Source: Magnetospirillum gryphiswaldense MSR-1 v2
GTDB lineage: Bacteria > Pseudomonadota > Alphaproteobacteria > Rhodospirillales > Magnetospirillaceae
Direction: 5' to 3'
DNA length: 64,000 nucleotides
NCBI RefSeq assembly: GCF_000513295.1
Contig: NC_023065.1
Span: forward strand, 2,154,501-2,218,500
In this document: positions 15,415 to 24,927 of the stretch, piece by piece
Numbering within the stretch: position 1 is the stretch's first letter
How the letters are laid out: every line of letters starts with the position of its first letter
Notes under the pieces: generated by a model
What the model saw: only the letters and a program-made list of their open reading frames with translations
What the model was told of the DNA's origin: nothing
Databases searched by the model: none
Position numbers and translations under genes: made by a program

Positions 15415-18135
15415 ATGGTTTCCGGCCCCGTCGTCGTCGCCATCTCCATCGCCTATCTGCTGGTGCTGTTCGCCATCGCCTGGTACGGCGACCGCCGCGC
15501 CGCGCAAGGCCGCTCGCTGATCGCCAACCCCACCACCTATGCCCTGTCCATCGCCGTGTTCTGCACCTCTTGGACCTTTTACGGCAGTGTCGGGCGCGCC
15601 GCCTCGGGCGGGTTGGCCTTCCTGCCCATCTATCTGGGGCCGACCCTGGTGGTGGCGTTGTCGGGCGTCATCATCGGCAAGATGGTCCATATCGGCCGCA
15701 CCCACCGCATCACCTCCATCGCCGATTTCATTTCCGCCCGCTACGGTAAAAGTCCGGTGCTGGGCGGCGTCGTCACCATCATCGCCGTGCTCGGCATCAT
15801 GCCTTATATCTCGTTGCAGCTTAAGGCGGTGTCCACCACCCTGACGGCGCTGCTGGAATGGCCGCACACCAATCTGCCCATGTCCAATATCCCGGTCCTG
15901 GGCGACACCGTCTTGCTGGTAGCCATCTTCCTCGCCGCCTTCGCCATCTTGTTCGGCACCCGCCACATCGACGCCGCCGAGCACCACGAAGGCATGGTGC
16001 TGGCCATCGCCTTCGAATCGGTGGTCAAGCTGGTGGCTTTTCTGGCGGTGGGGATATTCGTCACCTATGGCCTCTATGACGGCTTCGCCGACATCTTCCT
16101 GAAGGCCGCCGACAACCCTGACCTGCGCGCCTTGTTCACCATCAGCGGCGGCGGTTATGGCGATTGGGTCGCCCTGGTCATCCTGTCCATGCTGGCCTTC
16201 ACCTGCCTGCCGCGCCAGTTTCAGGTCACCGTGGTGGAAAACGTCGACCGCCGTCACGTGGACAAGGCGGTGTGGCTGTTCCCGCTTTACCTGCTGGCCA
16301 TCAACATCTTCGTCCTGCCGGTGGCCCTGGCCGGACGCATGACCTTTGCCGGCCAGGACATCATCCCCGATCTCTACGTCCTTGCCCTGCCCCTGACCCA
16401 CGGCGCCACCGGGCTGGCGGTGCTGGTGTTCCTGGGCGGGCTGTCGGCGGCGGCCAGCATGGTCATCGTCGAGACCATCGCCCTGTCCACTATGGTCTGC
16501 AACGATCTGGTCATGCCGCTGTTGCTGCGCCTGCGCTGGCTGGGGCTGGCCCAGCGGTCCGACCTGTCGGGGCTGCTGCTGACCATCCGCCGCGGCACCA
16601 TCGCCGCCGTCGTCCTGCTGGGCTATGCCTATGTGCGGCTGATCGGTGATTCTTACGCCCTGGTGACCATCGGTCTGGTCAGTTTCTGCGCCGCCGCCCA
16701 GTTCGCCCCCGCCTTGATCGGCGGCATCCTGTGGAAAGGCGCCACCGAGAAAGGCGCCCTGGCCGGGCTCTTGTCCGGTTTCGCCGTGTGGACCTATACC
16801 CTGCTGCTGCCCAGCTTCGCCCGCTCCGGCTGGCTGCCGGTGGCCTTCGCTGAACAAGGGCTGGCCGGCATCGAATTGCTGAAGCCCTATGCCCTGTTCG
16901 GCCTGAGCGGGCTGGAGCCGGTGACCCATGCCCTGGTGTGGAGCATGCTGGCCAATGTGGGCGCCTATGTGTCGGTGTCGCTGCTGACCGGCCACACCGC
17001 CATGGAGCGCATTCAGGCGTCACTGTTCGTCGATGCGCTGCGCCCCAGCGCCCCCCATCGCGGGCGCTCGCGCTTTTGGCGCGGCACCGCCGCCATCAGC
17101 GAATTGAAGGCGTTGTGCGTGCGCTTCGTCGGCCCCGACAACGCCGAGCGCGCCTTCACCCAATGGGCCGAGCATCGCGGTATCGACCTGGATAAGCTGA
17201 CCGAGGCCGATTCCGAACTGGTGGACATGGCTGAAACCCTGCTGGCCGGGGCCATCGGCGCCGCCTCCGCCCGGGTCATGGTGGCATCGGTGTCGAAAGG
17301 CGAGGTGGTCGGCCTGGACGAGGTGATGGAAATCCTGGACGAAGCCAGTCAGGTCATCGCCTATTCGCAACGCCTGGAAGCGGCCACCGCCGAGTTGAAA
17401 GCCGCCAACGAACGGCTGACGGAACTGGACCGGATGAAGGACGACTTCATCTCGACGGTGACCCATGAATTACGTACGCCATTGACTTCGATCCGCTCGT
17501 TTTCGGAAATCCTGTTCGACAACCCTGGCATCGACGAGGCGCAACGGCTGGAATTCCTGGCCATCATCATCAAGGAAAGCGAACGGCTGACCCGGTTGAT
17601 CAACCAAGTCCTCGACATGGCCAAGATGGAATCGGGGCGGATGACCTGGCACTTCGTCATGGTCGAGCCGCGCCAGTTGATCCAGGACAGCATCGCCGCC
17701 ACCGGCGCCCTGTTCGAGGATCGCAGGGTTACGCTGGAAACCCGCTTGGCCGACGACTTGCCGCCCTTGCGCACCGATGCCGACAAGTTCATGCAGGTGG
17801 TGATCAACCTGCTGTCCAACGCCGTCAAATTCGTCGAAGCCGGCCAGGGCCGGGTGCGGCTGACCCTGGCCGCGACCGCCCTCGGCATCCGCGTCGAGGT
17901 GGCCGATAACGGCCCCGGCCTGCCCGCCAATGCCCTGGAGGCGGTATTCGACAAGTTCCATCAGGTCGGCGACACCCTGACCAACAAGCCCAAGGGCACC
18001 GGCCTGGGACTGGCCATTTCAAGGACCATCGTCGAGCATCTGGGCGGGCGCATCTGGGTCGACAGCATCGAGGGCCAGGGCGCCACTTTCACCTTCGAAC
18101 TGCCCAACCAGCCGCCAGAGGCAAACGCGGGCTGA
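15415..18135 (+). CDS. SLC5-type Na+/solute symporter fused to histidine kinase (CbrA-like)
   Basis: 906 residues. The N-terminal 500 or so form about 13 membrane helices of the SSS/SLC5 symporter family. A cytoplasmic linker (about 560-660) resembles the STAC domain found in such fusions. The kinase core follows: His684 in STVTHELRTPL, N-box VINLLSNAVKFV, and ATP lid motifs VADNGPGLP and KGTGLGLAIS. It probably senses or transports a small organic solute and phosphorylates a receiver, the gene at 12930 being the nearest candidate. CbrA of Pseudomonas (carbon/nitrogen balance) has the same architecture, but here no NtrC-type partner is adjacent. Confidence 0.93.
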   Translation: MVSGPVVVAISIAYLLVLFAIAWYGDRRAAQGRSLIANPTTYALSIAVFCTSWTFYGSVGRAASGGLAFLPIYLGPTLVVALSGVIIGKMVHIGRTHRITSIADFISARYGKSPVLGGVVTIIAVLGIMPYISLQLKAVSTTLTALLEWPHTNLPMSNIPVLGDTVLLVAIFLAAFAILFGTRHIDAAEHHEGMVLAIAFESVVKLVAFLAVGIFVTYGLYDGFADIFLKAADNPDLRALFTISGGGYGDWVALVILSMLAFTCLPRQFQVTVVENVDRRHVDKAVWLFPLYLLAINIFVLPVALAGRMTFAGQDIIPDLYVLALPLTHGATGLAVLVFLGGLSAAASMVIVETIALSTMVCNDLVMPLLLRLRWLGLAQRSDLSGLLLTIRRGTIAAVVLLGYAYVRLIGDSYALVTIGLVSFCAAAQFAPALIGGILWKGATEKGALAGLLSGFAVWTYTLLLPSFARSGWLPVAFAEQGLAGIELLKPYALFGLSGLEPVTHALVWSMLANVGAYVSVSLLTGHTAMERIQASLFVDALRPSAPHRGRSRFWRGTAAISELKALCVRFVGPDNAERAFTQWAEHRGIDLDKLTEADSELVDMAETLLAGAIGAASARVMVASVSKGEVVGLDEVMEILDEASQVIAYSQRLEAATAELKAANERLTELDRMKDDFISTVTHELRTPLTSIRSFSEILFDNPGIDEAQRLEFLAIIIKESERLTRLINQVLDMAKMESGRMTWHFVMVEPRQLIQDSIAATGALFEDRRVTLETRLADDLPPLRTDADKFMQVVINLLSNAVKFVEAGQGRVRLTLAATALGIRVEVADNGPGLPANALEAVFDKFHQVGDTLTNKPKGTGLGLAISRTIVEHLGGRIWVDSIEGQGATFTFELPNQPPEANAG

Positions 18136-18214
18136 ATTTCCAGCTTCATTCCAGCGGATATATCCACCCGGTTTGGCCGACGACAGGACAGGGATAATCG
18201 GCTATAAGCCGCCC

Positions 18215-19390
18215 ATGCAATACGACATCATCATCATCGGCGCCGGCGCCGCCGGCCTGATGGCCGCCGCCAGTGCCGGCCAGCGCGGCCGCAAGGTCGT
18301 GGTCCTCGATCACGGCGAAAAGCCCGGGGCCAAGATTCTGATTTCCGGCGGCGGGCGGTGCAATTTCACCAATCGCAACATCGCGCCGGAACGCTATCTG
18401 TCGGCCAATCCGCATTTCGCCAAATCGGCGTTGAAGCGCTATAGCCAGAACGACTTCATCGCCTTGGTCGGCAAATACCGCATCGCCTATCACGAACGCG
18501 ATCTCGGGCAATTGTTCTGCGACCAGTCCTCGGCCCTGATCCTCAATATGCTGCTGGACGAAGCCGGCGCCGGCTCGGTCGAACTGCGCCTGGGCGCCAA
18601 AGTCGGCGGCATCACCGGCTCCGGCCCCTATACGATCAATACCGAGGACGGGCCGATCACCGCCGGTTCGGTCATCGTCGCCACCGGCGGCTTGTCCATT
18701 CCCAAGCTGGGCGCCACCAGCTATGCCCATTTCGCCGCCCGCGATTACGGCCTGGGGGTGACGGCGATCCGCCCGGCCCTGGTGCCCTTGACCTTCACCG
18801 ATGCCGATCTGGATTTCGTCCGGGTGCTGACCGGCATCGCCGTGGATGGCGTGGTCAGTTGCGGCAAGACCAGCTTCCGCGAGGCGGTGCTGTTCACCCA
18901 TCGCGGCCTGTCGGGGCCGGCCATTTTGCAAATATCGTCCTATTGGCGCGAGGGCCAGGACATCACCGTCAACCTCGCCCCCGACCTGGACGTGGCGGCC
19001 AAGCTGATCGAGCGCAAGGACCAAAGGCCCAAGGCCGAGGCCAAGACCATCCTGGCGGAAATGCTGCCGTCACGGCTGGCCGACGGCATGTGCGAGCGCG
19101 CCGGCATCGGCAAGAAGCCCATGGCCGAATTGTCCAACAAGGCGCTAACCCAGTTGGGACAAATGGTCAATGCCTGGAAATTGCTGCCCGCCGGCACCGA
19201 GGGCTGGCGCACGGCGGAAGTCACCTTGGGCGGCGTCGACACCGAGGCGCTATCGTCCAAGACCATGGAGGCCAAGGCCCATCCCGGCCTGTTCTTCGTC
19301 GGCGAGGCGGTGGACGTCACCGGCTGGCTGGGCGGCTATAACTTCCAATGGGCATGGTCGTCGGGCTGGGTGGCCGGGCAGCACGCCTGA
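18215..19390 (+). CDS. BaiN/RdsA-family NAD(P)/FAD-dependent oxidoreductase
   Basis: 391 residues of the HI0933-like flavoprotein family. The FAD-binding start MQYDIIIIGAGAAGLMAA is followed by KILISGGGRCNFTN and, at the C-terminus, FFVGEAVDVTGWLGGYNFQWA, both diagnostic. Members are soluble flavoproteins; some reduce enoate bonds, but the reaction of most is unknown. The ATG at 18215 gives a standard N-terminus; upstream in-frame codons only add unrelated residues. Convergent with the TPR gene, 15 bases apart. Confidence 0.9.
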   Translation: MQYDIIIIGAGAAGLMAAASAGQRGRKVVVLDHGEKPGAKILISGGGRCNFTNRNIAPERYLSANPHFAKSALKRYSQNDFIALVGKYRIAYHERDLGQLFCDQSSALILNMLLDEAGAGSVELRLGAKVGGITGSGPYTINTEDGPITAGSVIVATGGLSIPKLGATSYAHFAARDYGLGVTAIRPALVPLTFTDADLDFVRVLTGIAVDGVVSCGKTSFREAVLFTHRGLSGPAILQISSYWREGQDITVNLAPDLDVAAKLIERKDQRPKAEAKTILAEMLPSRLADGMCERAGIGKKPMAELSNKALTQLGQMVNAWKLLPAGTEGWRTAEVTLGGVDTEALSSKTMEAKAHPGLFFVGEAVDVTGWLGGYNFQWAWSSGWVAGQHA

Positions 19391-19405
19391 CCACCCGGCA
19401 AGGTC

Positions 19406-20452
19406 TTACGCCTGGCCCTTGGCCTGCTCCAACACCCCAAGCAGGTGATCGCGCTGGCCCAGGATGTTCTGCGCCTGCTCGGTGTGACCCAAGGTGTTGA
19501 GGATCGAGGCGAAGGTTTCCAGGGTCGGCACCAGCGGCCCAAGGGCGCTGGCCGGATCGATCTTGGCCTGTTCCTGGAACACGCCCACCGCTTCCACCGC
19601 CGCGTCCAAGGCCTCGGCATCGGCATGGGCCTCGTGCTGGCGACTGGCCAGATTGGCCAGGGACTGGGCCAGGAACAGACGATACTGGTCGGGCGCGGCT
19701 TCGGCCAGGGCTCGGGCCAGTTCGGCGGCTTCCTCCACCAGCGGCAACGATTCGCCATAGAAACCGTCGCGGCTTTTGGCGAAAGCGCCCTGTTGCAGGG
19801 TCAGAGCCAACAGGTGATGCACCGCCATGGGCACCTGATCTTCAGGGAAGACTTCGGCGGTCATGCGGCGCACGGCAATGGCTTCTTCCCACAATCCGCC
19901 TTCGGCCAGGGCCATGGCGTTGCGGTGCAGGGCGTCGACCATGATGCCGAGGAAGGAATAAAGCGCCTCGCCGCCGTCGCGGAAGATTTCCACCGCCTGA
20001 CCTAATTCGTCGATGGCGCGCAAGCTTTGCCCCGCCCGCCACGACCGTCCCGACTGATTCATCAGGGTCGAGACCAGGACGAAACGAGCCTCGGCCGGGG
20101 CGGTGTCGATCGCCCGCTTGCCCAGGGCCAAGGCCTCGTCGCCGGCCAGCCGGGCTTCATCGTCGCGGCCCAAATCGGACAGGCGATTGGACATGTTGTT
20201 GAGCGCCGAGGCCAGATGGACGGCAAAGGTGCCGACATCGCTGTCGGTCAGCAGCCGCAGATGATCGACGCCCTCGATGGAGGCGGCCAGGGCGCGTTCC
20301 ATCTCGCCGGCTTCCGACAATTTGGCGGCCAGGGCCAGTTGCGCCTCGGCGAAGGCGGGAACCAGGGCCGGCGGATCGGCCTCGACCTCGGCGCGGTGGC
20401 TGGCGATGACGTCGCGCAACTCGGCCACGTCCATGCTGGTGAAATCGGTCAT
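19406..20452 (-). CDS. TPR-like helical repeat protein
   Basis: 348 residues composed of helix-turn-helix repeats with TPR periodicity, for example ALNNMSNRLSDLGRDDEA, TLMNQSGRSWRAGQSLRAID and FLAQSLANLASRQHEAHAD. No signal peptide or membrane helix, so probably cytoplasmic scaffold or regulatory protein; partner unknown. The ATG at 20452 is preceded by AGGAG at good spacing, so the longer reading from 20479 is rejected. EipB gene lies upstream on the same strand with 74 bases between. Confidence 0.8.
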   Translation of the reverse strand: MTDFTSMDVAELRDVIASHRAEVEADPPALVPAFAEAQLALAAKLSEAGEMERALAASIEGVDHLRLLTDSDVGTFAVHLASALNNMSNRLSDLGRDDEARLAGDEALALGKRAIDTAPAEARFVLVSTLMNQSGRSWRAGQSLRAIDELGQAVEIFRDGGEALYSFLGIMVDALHRNAMALAEGGLWEEAIAVRRMTAEVFPEDQVPMAVHHLLALTLQQGAFAKSRDGFYGESLPLVEEAAELARALAEAAPDQYRLFLAQSLANLASRQHEAHADAEALDAAVEAVGVFQEQAKIDPASALGPLVPTLETFASILNTLGHTEQAQNILGQRDHLLGVLEQAKGQA

Positions 20453-20526
20453 CTGGGCACTCCTGTCACAGGTGTTCACATCCCCACGACCACGGCCATC
20501 AGGAGCGACGATATCAAAAGGGAAGG

Positions 20527-21327
20527 TCAGCAGCCGCGCTTGGGCAATGCCTCGACCGAATCAAGCCGGCCCTTCAGGCTGAAGCTTTTGAAGGTCTGGA
20601 CGATTTCCTGAGCCACCCCGTTGGGGTGATAGGCCAGCGACATCTCGAAATTGGGGACTTCCTCGGGGCTGGACACCGGGAAGAAGGCCAGATGCATGGG
20701 CCAATGGGGCGTGCCCAGCAAGGCCGACACCGGCTTGGCCGGCAACGCCTGACTTTGCTTGCCGATCAGGGCGTTGACCTCGTAGGGGCCATCCAGACCG
20801 GAGCCGTCGAACACCACCCGCCAGAACGACCGTCCGCCGCTTTGTGCATGATCGATCAGCCGCAAGGTGTGCTCGGTCGGGAACAAAGTGCCCTTGGGCA
20901 AGGCCAGGGTCATGGGCTCGGGACGGGAGAAACGGGCGGTGCCGCCCTGGCCCTTGCCCTTGAGGTCGGCATGGCCCTCGACGTCCTCGGTCACCTGACC
21001 ATCGCGGGTATTGCGCATGCGGAAACGGTAGTGCAGCCCGTCCTTCGATTCCCAGGTGATGAAATCGGTGGCCGACAGCGCCTGTCCGCCCTCGGTATAG
21101 GCATAGGTGATGGCGATGCGGTTTTCCACCACCCAGCCGTCACAGGTATCCTCGAACTGATAGCTCATGGTGCCGCTGGCGGCGGCGATGCCGGAACCGG
21201 GCTTGGTGGTCGACAGCCCCATGGAATAGACGGCCCGATGTGGCGCCAGATCGGCCGGACCGGCCAGGGCTTGCCCCGCCGCCGTCACGACCATCGCGGC
21301 CACAGCCATCCGCACGCCACGCACCAT
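20527..21327 (-). CDS. eipB: EipB-family periplasmic cell-envelope protein (DUF1849)
   Basis: 266 residues with an N-terminal signal peptide (MVRGVRMAVAAMVVTAAGQALA). The mature protein starts APHRAVYSMGL as in EipB, a beta-spiral periplasmic protein needed for envelope integrity in Brucella. Cys62 (EDTCDGW) and the terminal Cys266 match the two cysteines that form a disulfide in that family. GGAGG lies 6 bases before the ATG at 21327. Substrate unknown. Confidence 0.85.
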   Translation of the reverse strand: MVRGVRMAVAAMVVTAAGQALAGPADLAPHRAVYSMGLSTTKPGSGIAAASGTMSYQFEDTCDGWVVENRIAITYAYTEGGQALSATDFITWESKDGLHYRFRMRNTRDGQVTEDVEGHADLKGKGQGGTARFSRPEPMTLALPKGTLFPTEHTLRLIDHAQSGGRSFWRVVFDGSGLDGPYEVNALIGKQSQALPAKPVSALLGTPHWPMHLAFFPVSSPEEVPNFEMSLAYHPNGVAQEIVQTFKSFSLKGRLDSVEALPKRGC

Positions 21328-21492
21328 CAGGAACCTCCAAGACAAACTGGCCGCATTATACATGGCACTGCAACAACCACCAGCAAAGTATGTGCCGGTT
21401 TATTTCTGCCGCCCATCCGGCACTTTCTGCCCAGAGACCGGCAAAAAATGCCCGTTATCCCCGCCGTTTTGGCGGCTTTGTCCGCCTTGGCC

Positions 21493-21509
21493 TTGGCACG
21501 AAGCATGCA
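21493..21509 (+). promoter_or_regulatory. Candidate sigma54 promoter
   Basis: TTGGCACG-AAGC-ATGCA matches the sigma54 consensus TTGGCACG-N4-TTGCA at all but one position, with correct -24/-12 spacing. It lies 45 bases before the ATG of the small gene at 21554 and on the same strand. No enhancer-binding-protein site was identified. Confidence 0.6.
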
Positions 21510-21553
21510 AAGCACTCTGTCGAAGTGTTGCGAACACGACACGGAGGATGGGA

Positions 21554-21841
21554 ATGACCTTCGACTTTACCCCCGACTGGCAGGACAGCCTTGCCACCCA
21601 AAGCACCGACGAAGGCGCCATGGTTTCGTTGCGCCCCCTGTCCGCCCCGGCCAAGCCCAAGGCCCCACCCCATCCCAGCAACAGCGAACTGGCCGAATTG
21701 GTGCACGAACTGTTCACCGAGGGCACCCTGACCTGGGACCAGTTGCAATCGCTGTCCCGCGTCGCCGAGTTGAAGCCCATGCTGGAACCGGCCATCGCCG
21801 GCGTTCCCACCATCCGCCGCATTGCCGGCTTGCGGCGATGA
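21554..21841 (+). CDS. Small hypothetical protein, paralogue of its neighbour
   Basis: 95 residues, not recognised. A Pro/Ala-rich N-terminal half leads to a helical segment ELAELVHELFTEGTLTWDQL. The next gene contains the matching YAEIAHELYLEGSLRWEEY, so the two are diverged paralogues sharing an HEL-x-x-EG-x-L-x-W motif. The ATG at 21554 has GGAGG six bases upstream; an ATG at 21548 overlaps that site. The stop overlaps the next ATG (ATGA). A sigma54-like promoter precedes it. Function unknown. Confidence 0.78.
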   Translation: MTFDFTPDWQDSLATQSTDEGAMVSLRPLSAPAKPKAPPHPSNSELAELVHELFTEGTLTWDQLQSLSRVAELKPMLEPAIAGVPTIRRIAGLRR

Positions 21842-22293
21842 GCCTGATCAGCAGCCTGTTCAGACGCGCCCCCGCCCCCACCGACAGAGATTTCGCCATG
21901 GCCCCCATGATGCAGACCGCCCGTCACGACACCGCCCCCATCCTGGCTCTGCCGGCGCCGCGCGCCCAGGTGCGCGCCCGCTATGACCTGCGCAACGTCA
22001 GTCCGCGCCAATACGCGGAAATCGCGCACGAACTGTATTTGGAAGGGTCGCTGCGCTGGGAAGAATACCAGTGGATCGGCTTCCCCAGCGAATTACACCC
22101 CGATTACGACACCACCATCGGCGCCCTGACCGGGGAACGGGCCGACCCCGACCGCCCGCGCGACATGCTGGCGGCGATGGAAAGCCACGTGGACTTCATC
22201 CGCCGCTACCAAAGTGGCGAGGACGGCAGCTTCTGGCGGGCCGAGCGGGCGCTGGAAGTGCTGCGCCGGCAGACCGAGCCGCGCTGGTCGTGA
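21838..22293 (+). CDS. Small hypothetical protein with HEL-EG-W motif
   Basis: 151 residues, not recognised. A disordered Pro/Ala-rich N-terminus (about 1-45) is followed by YDLRNVSPRQYAEIAHELYLEGSLRWEEY-type helical region, given here only as its key residues His-Glu-Leu, Glu-Gly and Trp at about 61-76, then a charged helical C-terminus. The start overlaps the stop of the paralogous gene upstream, so translation is coupled and the products may interact. A bidirectional terminator follows at 22308-22349. Confidence 0.8.
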   Translation: MSLISSLFRRAPAPTDRDFAMAPMMQTARHDTAPILALPAPRAQVRARYDLRNVSPRQYAEIAHELYLEGSLRWEEYQWIGFPSELHPDYDTTIGALTGERADPDRPRDMLAAMESHVDFIRRYQSGEDGSFWRAERALEVLRRQTEPRWS

Positions 22294-22307
22294 CCGCATC
22301 GGCACCA

Positions 22308-22349
22308 GCCAAAAACAAAGCCGCCATCCCTTGGATCGGCGGCTTTTTC
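22308..22349. terminator. Bidirectional Rho-independent terminator
   Basis: Stem AAAGCCGCC / GGCGGCTTT (22317-22325 and 22338-22346), 12-base loop, followed by a T-run on the plus strand and mirrored by GTTTTT on the minus strand. It sits between convergent genes ending at 22293 and 22370. Confidence 0.8.
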
Positions 22350-22369
22350 ATGCCCGCGGTGACCGTGTC

Positions 22370-22783
22370 TCAGTACAGATAGTTAAGCACGCTGCCGGGT
22401 CGCACCGAACCGGGCGTGGTGACCCGCATATTGTGTTCATAGGTGCCGACGCCACGCATGACGTAATCCATGAACATATTGGCGGATTCACCGCCGGTGG
22501 CCTCGTCCGCCAATTCGGCGCGGAAACTCGACGCCGCCTTGGCCATGAACGGCGTGCCCTGACGATCCGGGTCGCGATGCTCGGAAAAACCGAAATCCAG
22601 TTCCTCGTCGTAACGCAGCAAACGATTGTCGCTGACGCCGATCTGGGTGGAAAATCCGGCTGCTTCCGCCGGGCCGCCCGATACCGACGCGACATTGCGA
22701 CCACCCGACGCGGGGCGGGCTGTTGCCGCCGCCGCCATGCCGGGCGCCGCTAACGCCGAGACTTTGTTGGTACCGAGTGCCAT
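22370..22783 (-). CDS. Hypothetical protein
   Basis: 137 residues, no recognised family. The first 40 residues are rich in Ala, Gly and Ser (low complexity). The rest is mixed and ends RVTTPGSVRPGSVLNYLY. No signal peptide or membrane helix. The ATG at 22783 has GGGA about 10 bases upstream. Codon use and GC are like the neighbours. Convergent with the paralogous pair and divergent from phaC. Its role cannot be inferred from context. Confidence 0.65.
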   Translation of the reverse strand: MALGTNKVSALAAPGMAAAATARPASGGRNVASVSGGPAEAAGFSTQIGVSDNRLLRYDEELDFGFSEHRDPDRQGTPFMAKAASSFRAELADEATGGESANMFMDYVMRGVGTYEHNMRVTTPGSVRPGSVLNYLY

Positions 22784-22807
22784 AACTTTTGTTCCCGTTT
22801 CGTCCCA

Positions 22808-22854
22808 CTGAATATACGTGGACGAAGCCTAAAATAATCCAATCCTGAATATAC
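22808..22854. repeat. Direct repeat in phaC upstream region
   Basis: The 10-mer CTGAATATAC occurs at 22808-22817 and 22845-22854, each followed within a few bases by GGACGAA. It lies between divergent genes and could be a regulator half-site pair; no known motif was matched. The remaining bases up to 23013 show nothing else I can name. Confidence 0.35.
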
Positions 22855-23013
22855 CTTTAAGGTGGGGACGAAATCCAATGGATTCGTGCACGGCAAGGGG
22901 ATCCCTGCCCTGTTCCCACCCCATTTCGCAGTTGCAGAATCTTCATACATGGGCCTGGACGGGCGGACGTATAGTGACGGGGTCAGTTTTCGTCGCCAAA
23001 GGGGCCAGGGACC

Positions 23014-24900
23014 ATGAACGAGATCCGCACTTCGCGCCGCCAGTCCGCCGCCGAGCCGCAGCCGGACGGCATCACCCACCCGGTGCCCGTCGCCCCCCCG
23101 GTGGCTGCGCCCATCCACGTCAACCCGGTCCATCAGATGCTGGCCCTGCCCATGGGCGCCGAGCAGTTCCGCACCCCGTTCCCCATCTTCACCGAAAGCA
23201 CCGACCGACTGATGCATGCGGTGCAGGGACGCTACACCAACGCCTTGTCGCCGGCCTCGTTGCTGCTGGCGTATCTGGACTGGCTGGTGCATCTGGCCAA
23301 CTCGCCCGGCAAGGTGGGGGAAATGGCGCAAAACGCCATGTCCAAGGCACTGCCCCTGGCCCGCTTCACCGTCGATTCGTTGATGGGCCGCACCGATCCC
23401 GACCCCTTCGCGCCCTTGGCCCAGGATTCGCGCTTCGCCAGCGAGGGCTGGCAGAAATTCCCCTACAACGTCATGAGCCAAGCTTTTCTGTACACCGAGC
23501 AATGGTGGCACTACGCCACCACCAATGTGCGTGGCGTCGGCAAGCACCGCCAGAACGTGGTGGAATTCACTGCCCGGCAATTGCTCGACATGGTGTCGCC
23601 GGCCAATTTCTTCCTGACCAATCCCGACGTCATCAAGGTGACCACCGAGCAGAACGGCCAAAATCTGGTGCGCGGCCTGCAAAACCTGTCCGACGACATC
23701 ATGCGCAACCTGACCGGGCGTGATTACGTCAAGGACGAGAAGTTCCAGGTGGGCAAGGGCGTCGCCTGCACGCCGGGCAAGGTTGTCTTCCGCAACAAGC
23801 TGATCGAACTGATCCAGTACACCCCCACCACCGACAGTGTCCACGCCGAGCCCATCCTGATCGTCCCGGCCTGGATCATGAAATATTACATCCTCGACCT
23901 GTCGCCGGCCAATTCCATGGTCAAGTGGCTGGTGTCCCAGGGTCACACGGTGTTCGTCATCTCGTGGAAGAACCCGGGCGCCGAGGATCGCGACATGGGC
24001 ATGGCCGATTACCGCCGTCTGGGGGTGATGGCGGCGCTGGACGCCATCAACGCCGTCGTGCCGGGACAAAAGGTCCACGGCGCCGGCTATTGCCTGGGCG
24101 GCACGCTGTTGTCCATCGCCGCCGCCGCCATGGCGCGTGAAGGTGATGAGCGGTTGGCGTCGGTCACCCTGCTGGCGGCGCAGACCGATTTCGAGGATGC
24201 CGGCGAGATCATGCTGTTCATCGACGAAAGCCAGGTCACCTACCTGGAAGACGTCATGTGGGATCAGGGCTATCTGGACACCAAGCAGATGGCCGGCGCC
24301 TTCCAGATGCTGCGGTCCAACGATCTGGTGTGGTCGCGCATGATCCGCCAATACCTTTTGGGTGAAACCGACACCGCCAACGACCTGATGGCCTGGAATT
24401 CCGACGCCACCCGCCTGCCTTACAAGATGCACACCGAATATCTGCGCCGCCTGTTCCTCAACAACATGCTGTCCAAGGGGCGCTACACGGTCGAGGGCCG
24501 GCCGATCGCCCTGACCGACATCCGCGCCCCCATCTGCGCGGTGGGCACCACCAAGGACCACGTGGCGCCGTGGAAGTCGGTCTACAAGATCGGCATCCTG
24601 TCCGACACCGACGTCACCTTCATCCTGGCCAGCGGCGGCCACAATGCCGGCATCGTCTCGGAGCCCGGCCACAAGGGCCGCTCGTACCAGATCGCCACCC
24701 GCGCCGACGCCGACAAATACGTCGATCCTGACACCTGGGCCATGGTCACCCCCAAGCAGCAGGGATCGTGGTGGGAGCCGTGGCAGCAATGGCTGGTCGC
24801 CAACTCGTCCGGCCAGATCACCCCGCCCAAGATGGGCGCACCCGAGGCCGGCTATCCGCCCATCGCCGACGCCCCCGGCCTTTACGTCTTGATGCCCTGA
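23014..24900 (+). CDS. phaC: Class I polyhydroxyalkanoate synthase
   Basis: Polymerises 3-hydroxyacyl-CoA into PHA storage granules in the cytoplasm. 628 residues, usual for class I. The N-terminal PhaC domain (about 90-260) is followed by an alpha/beta-hydrolase fold with the lipase-like box GYCLGG. The catalytic triad is visible: Cys360, Asp515 (KDHVAPW) and His543 (GGHNAG). The first 40 residues are Pro-rich and variable. No phaA, phaB, phasin or phaR is in the window, so the gene stands alone. Confidence 0.96.
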   Translation: MNEIRTSRRQSAAEPQPDGITHPVPVAPPVAAPIHVNPVHQMLALPMGAEQFRTPFPIFTESTDRLMHAVQGRYTNALSPASLLLAYLDWLVHLANSPGKVGEMAQNAMSKALPLARFTVDSLMGRTDPDPFAPLAQDSRFASEGWQKFPYNVMSQAFLYTEQWWHYATTNVRGVGKHRQNVVEFTARQLLDMVSPANFFLTNPDVIKVTTEQNGQNLVRGLQNLSDDIMRNLTGRDYVKDEKFQVGKGVACTPGKVVFRNKLIELIQYTPTTDSVHAEPILIVPAWIMKYYILDLSPANSMVKWLVSQGHTVFVISWKNPGAEDRDMGMADYRRLGVMAALDAINAVVPGQKVHGAGYCLGGTLLSIAAAAMAREGDERLASVTLLAAQTDFEDAGEIMLFIDESQVTYLEDVMWDQGYLDTKQMAGAFQMLRSNDLVWSRMIRQYLLGETDTANDLMAWNSDATRLPYKMHTEYLRRLFLNNMLSKGRYTVEGRPIALTDIRAPICAVGTTKDHVAPWKSVYKIGILSDTDVTFILASGGHNAGIVSEPGHKGRSYQIATRADADKYVDPDTWAMVTPKQQGSWWEPWQQWLVANSSGQITPPKMGAPEAGYPPIADAPGLYVLMP

Positions 24901-24927
24901 TAGGAAACATTAACCATTGCCGTGTTC

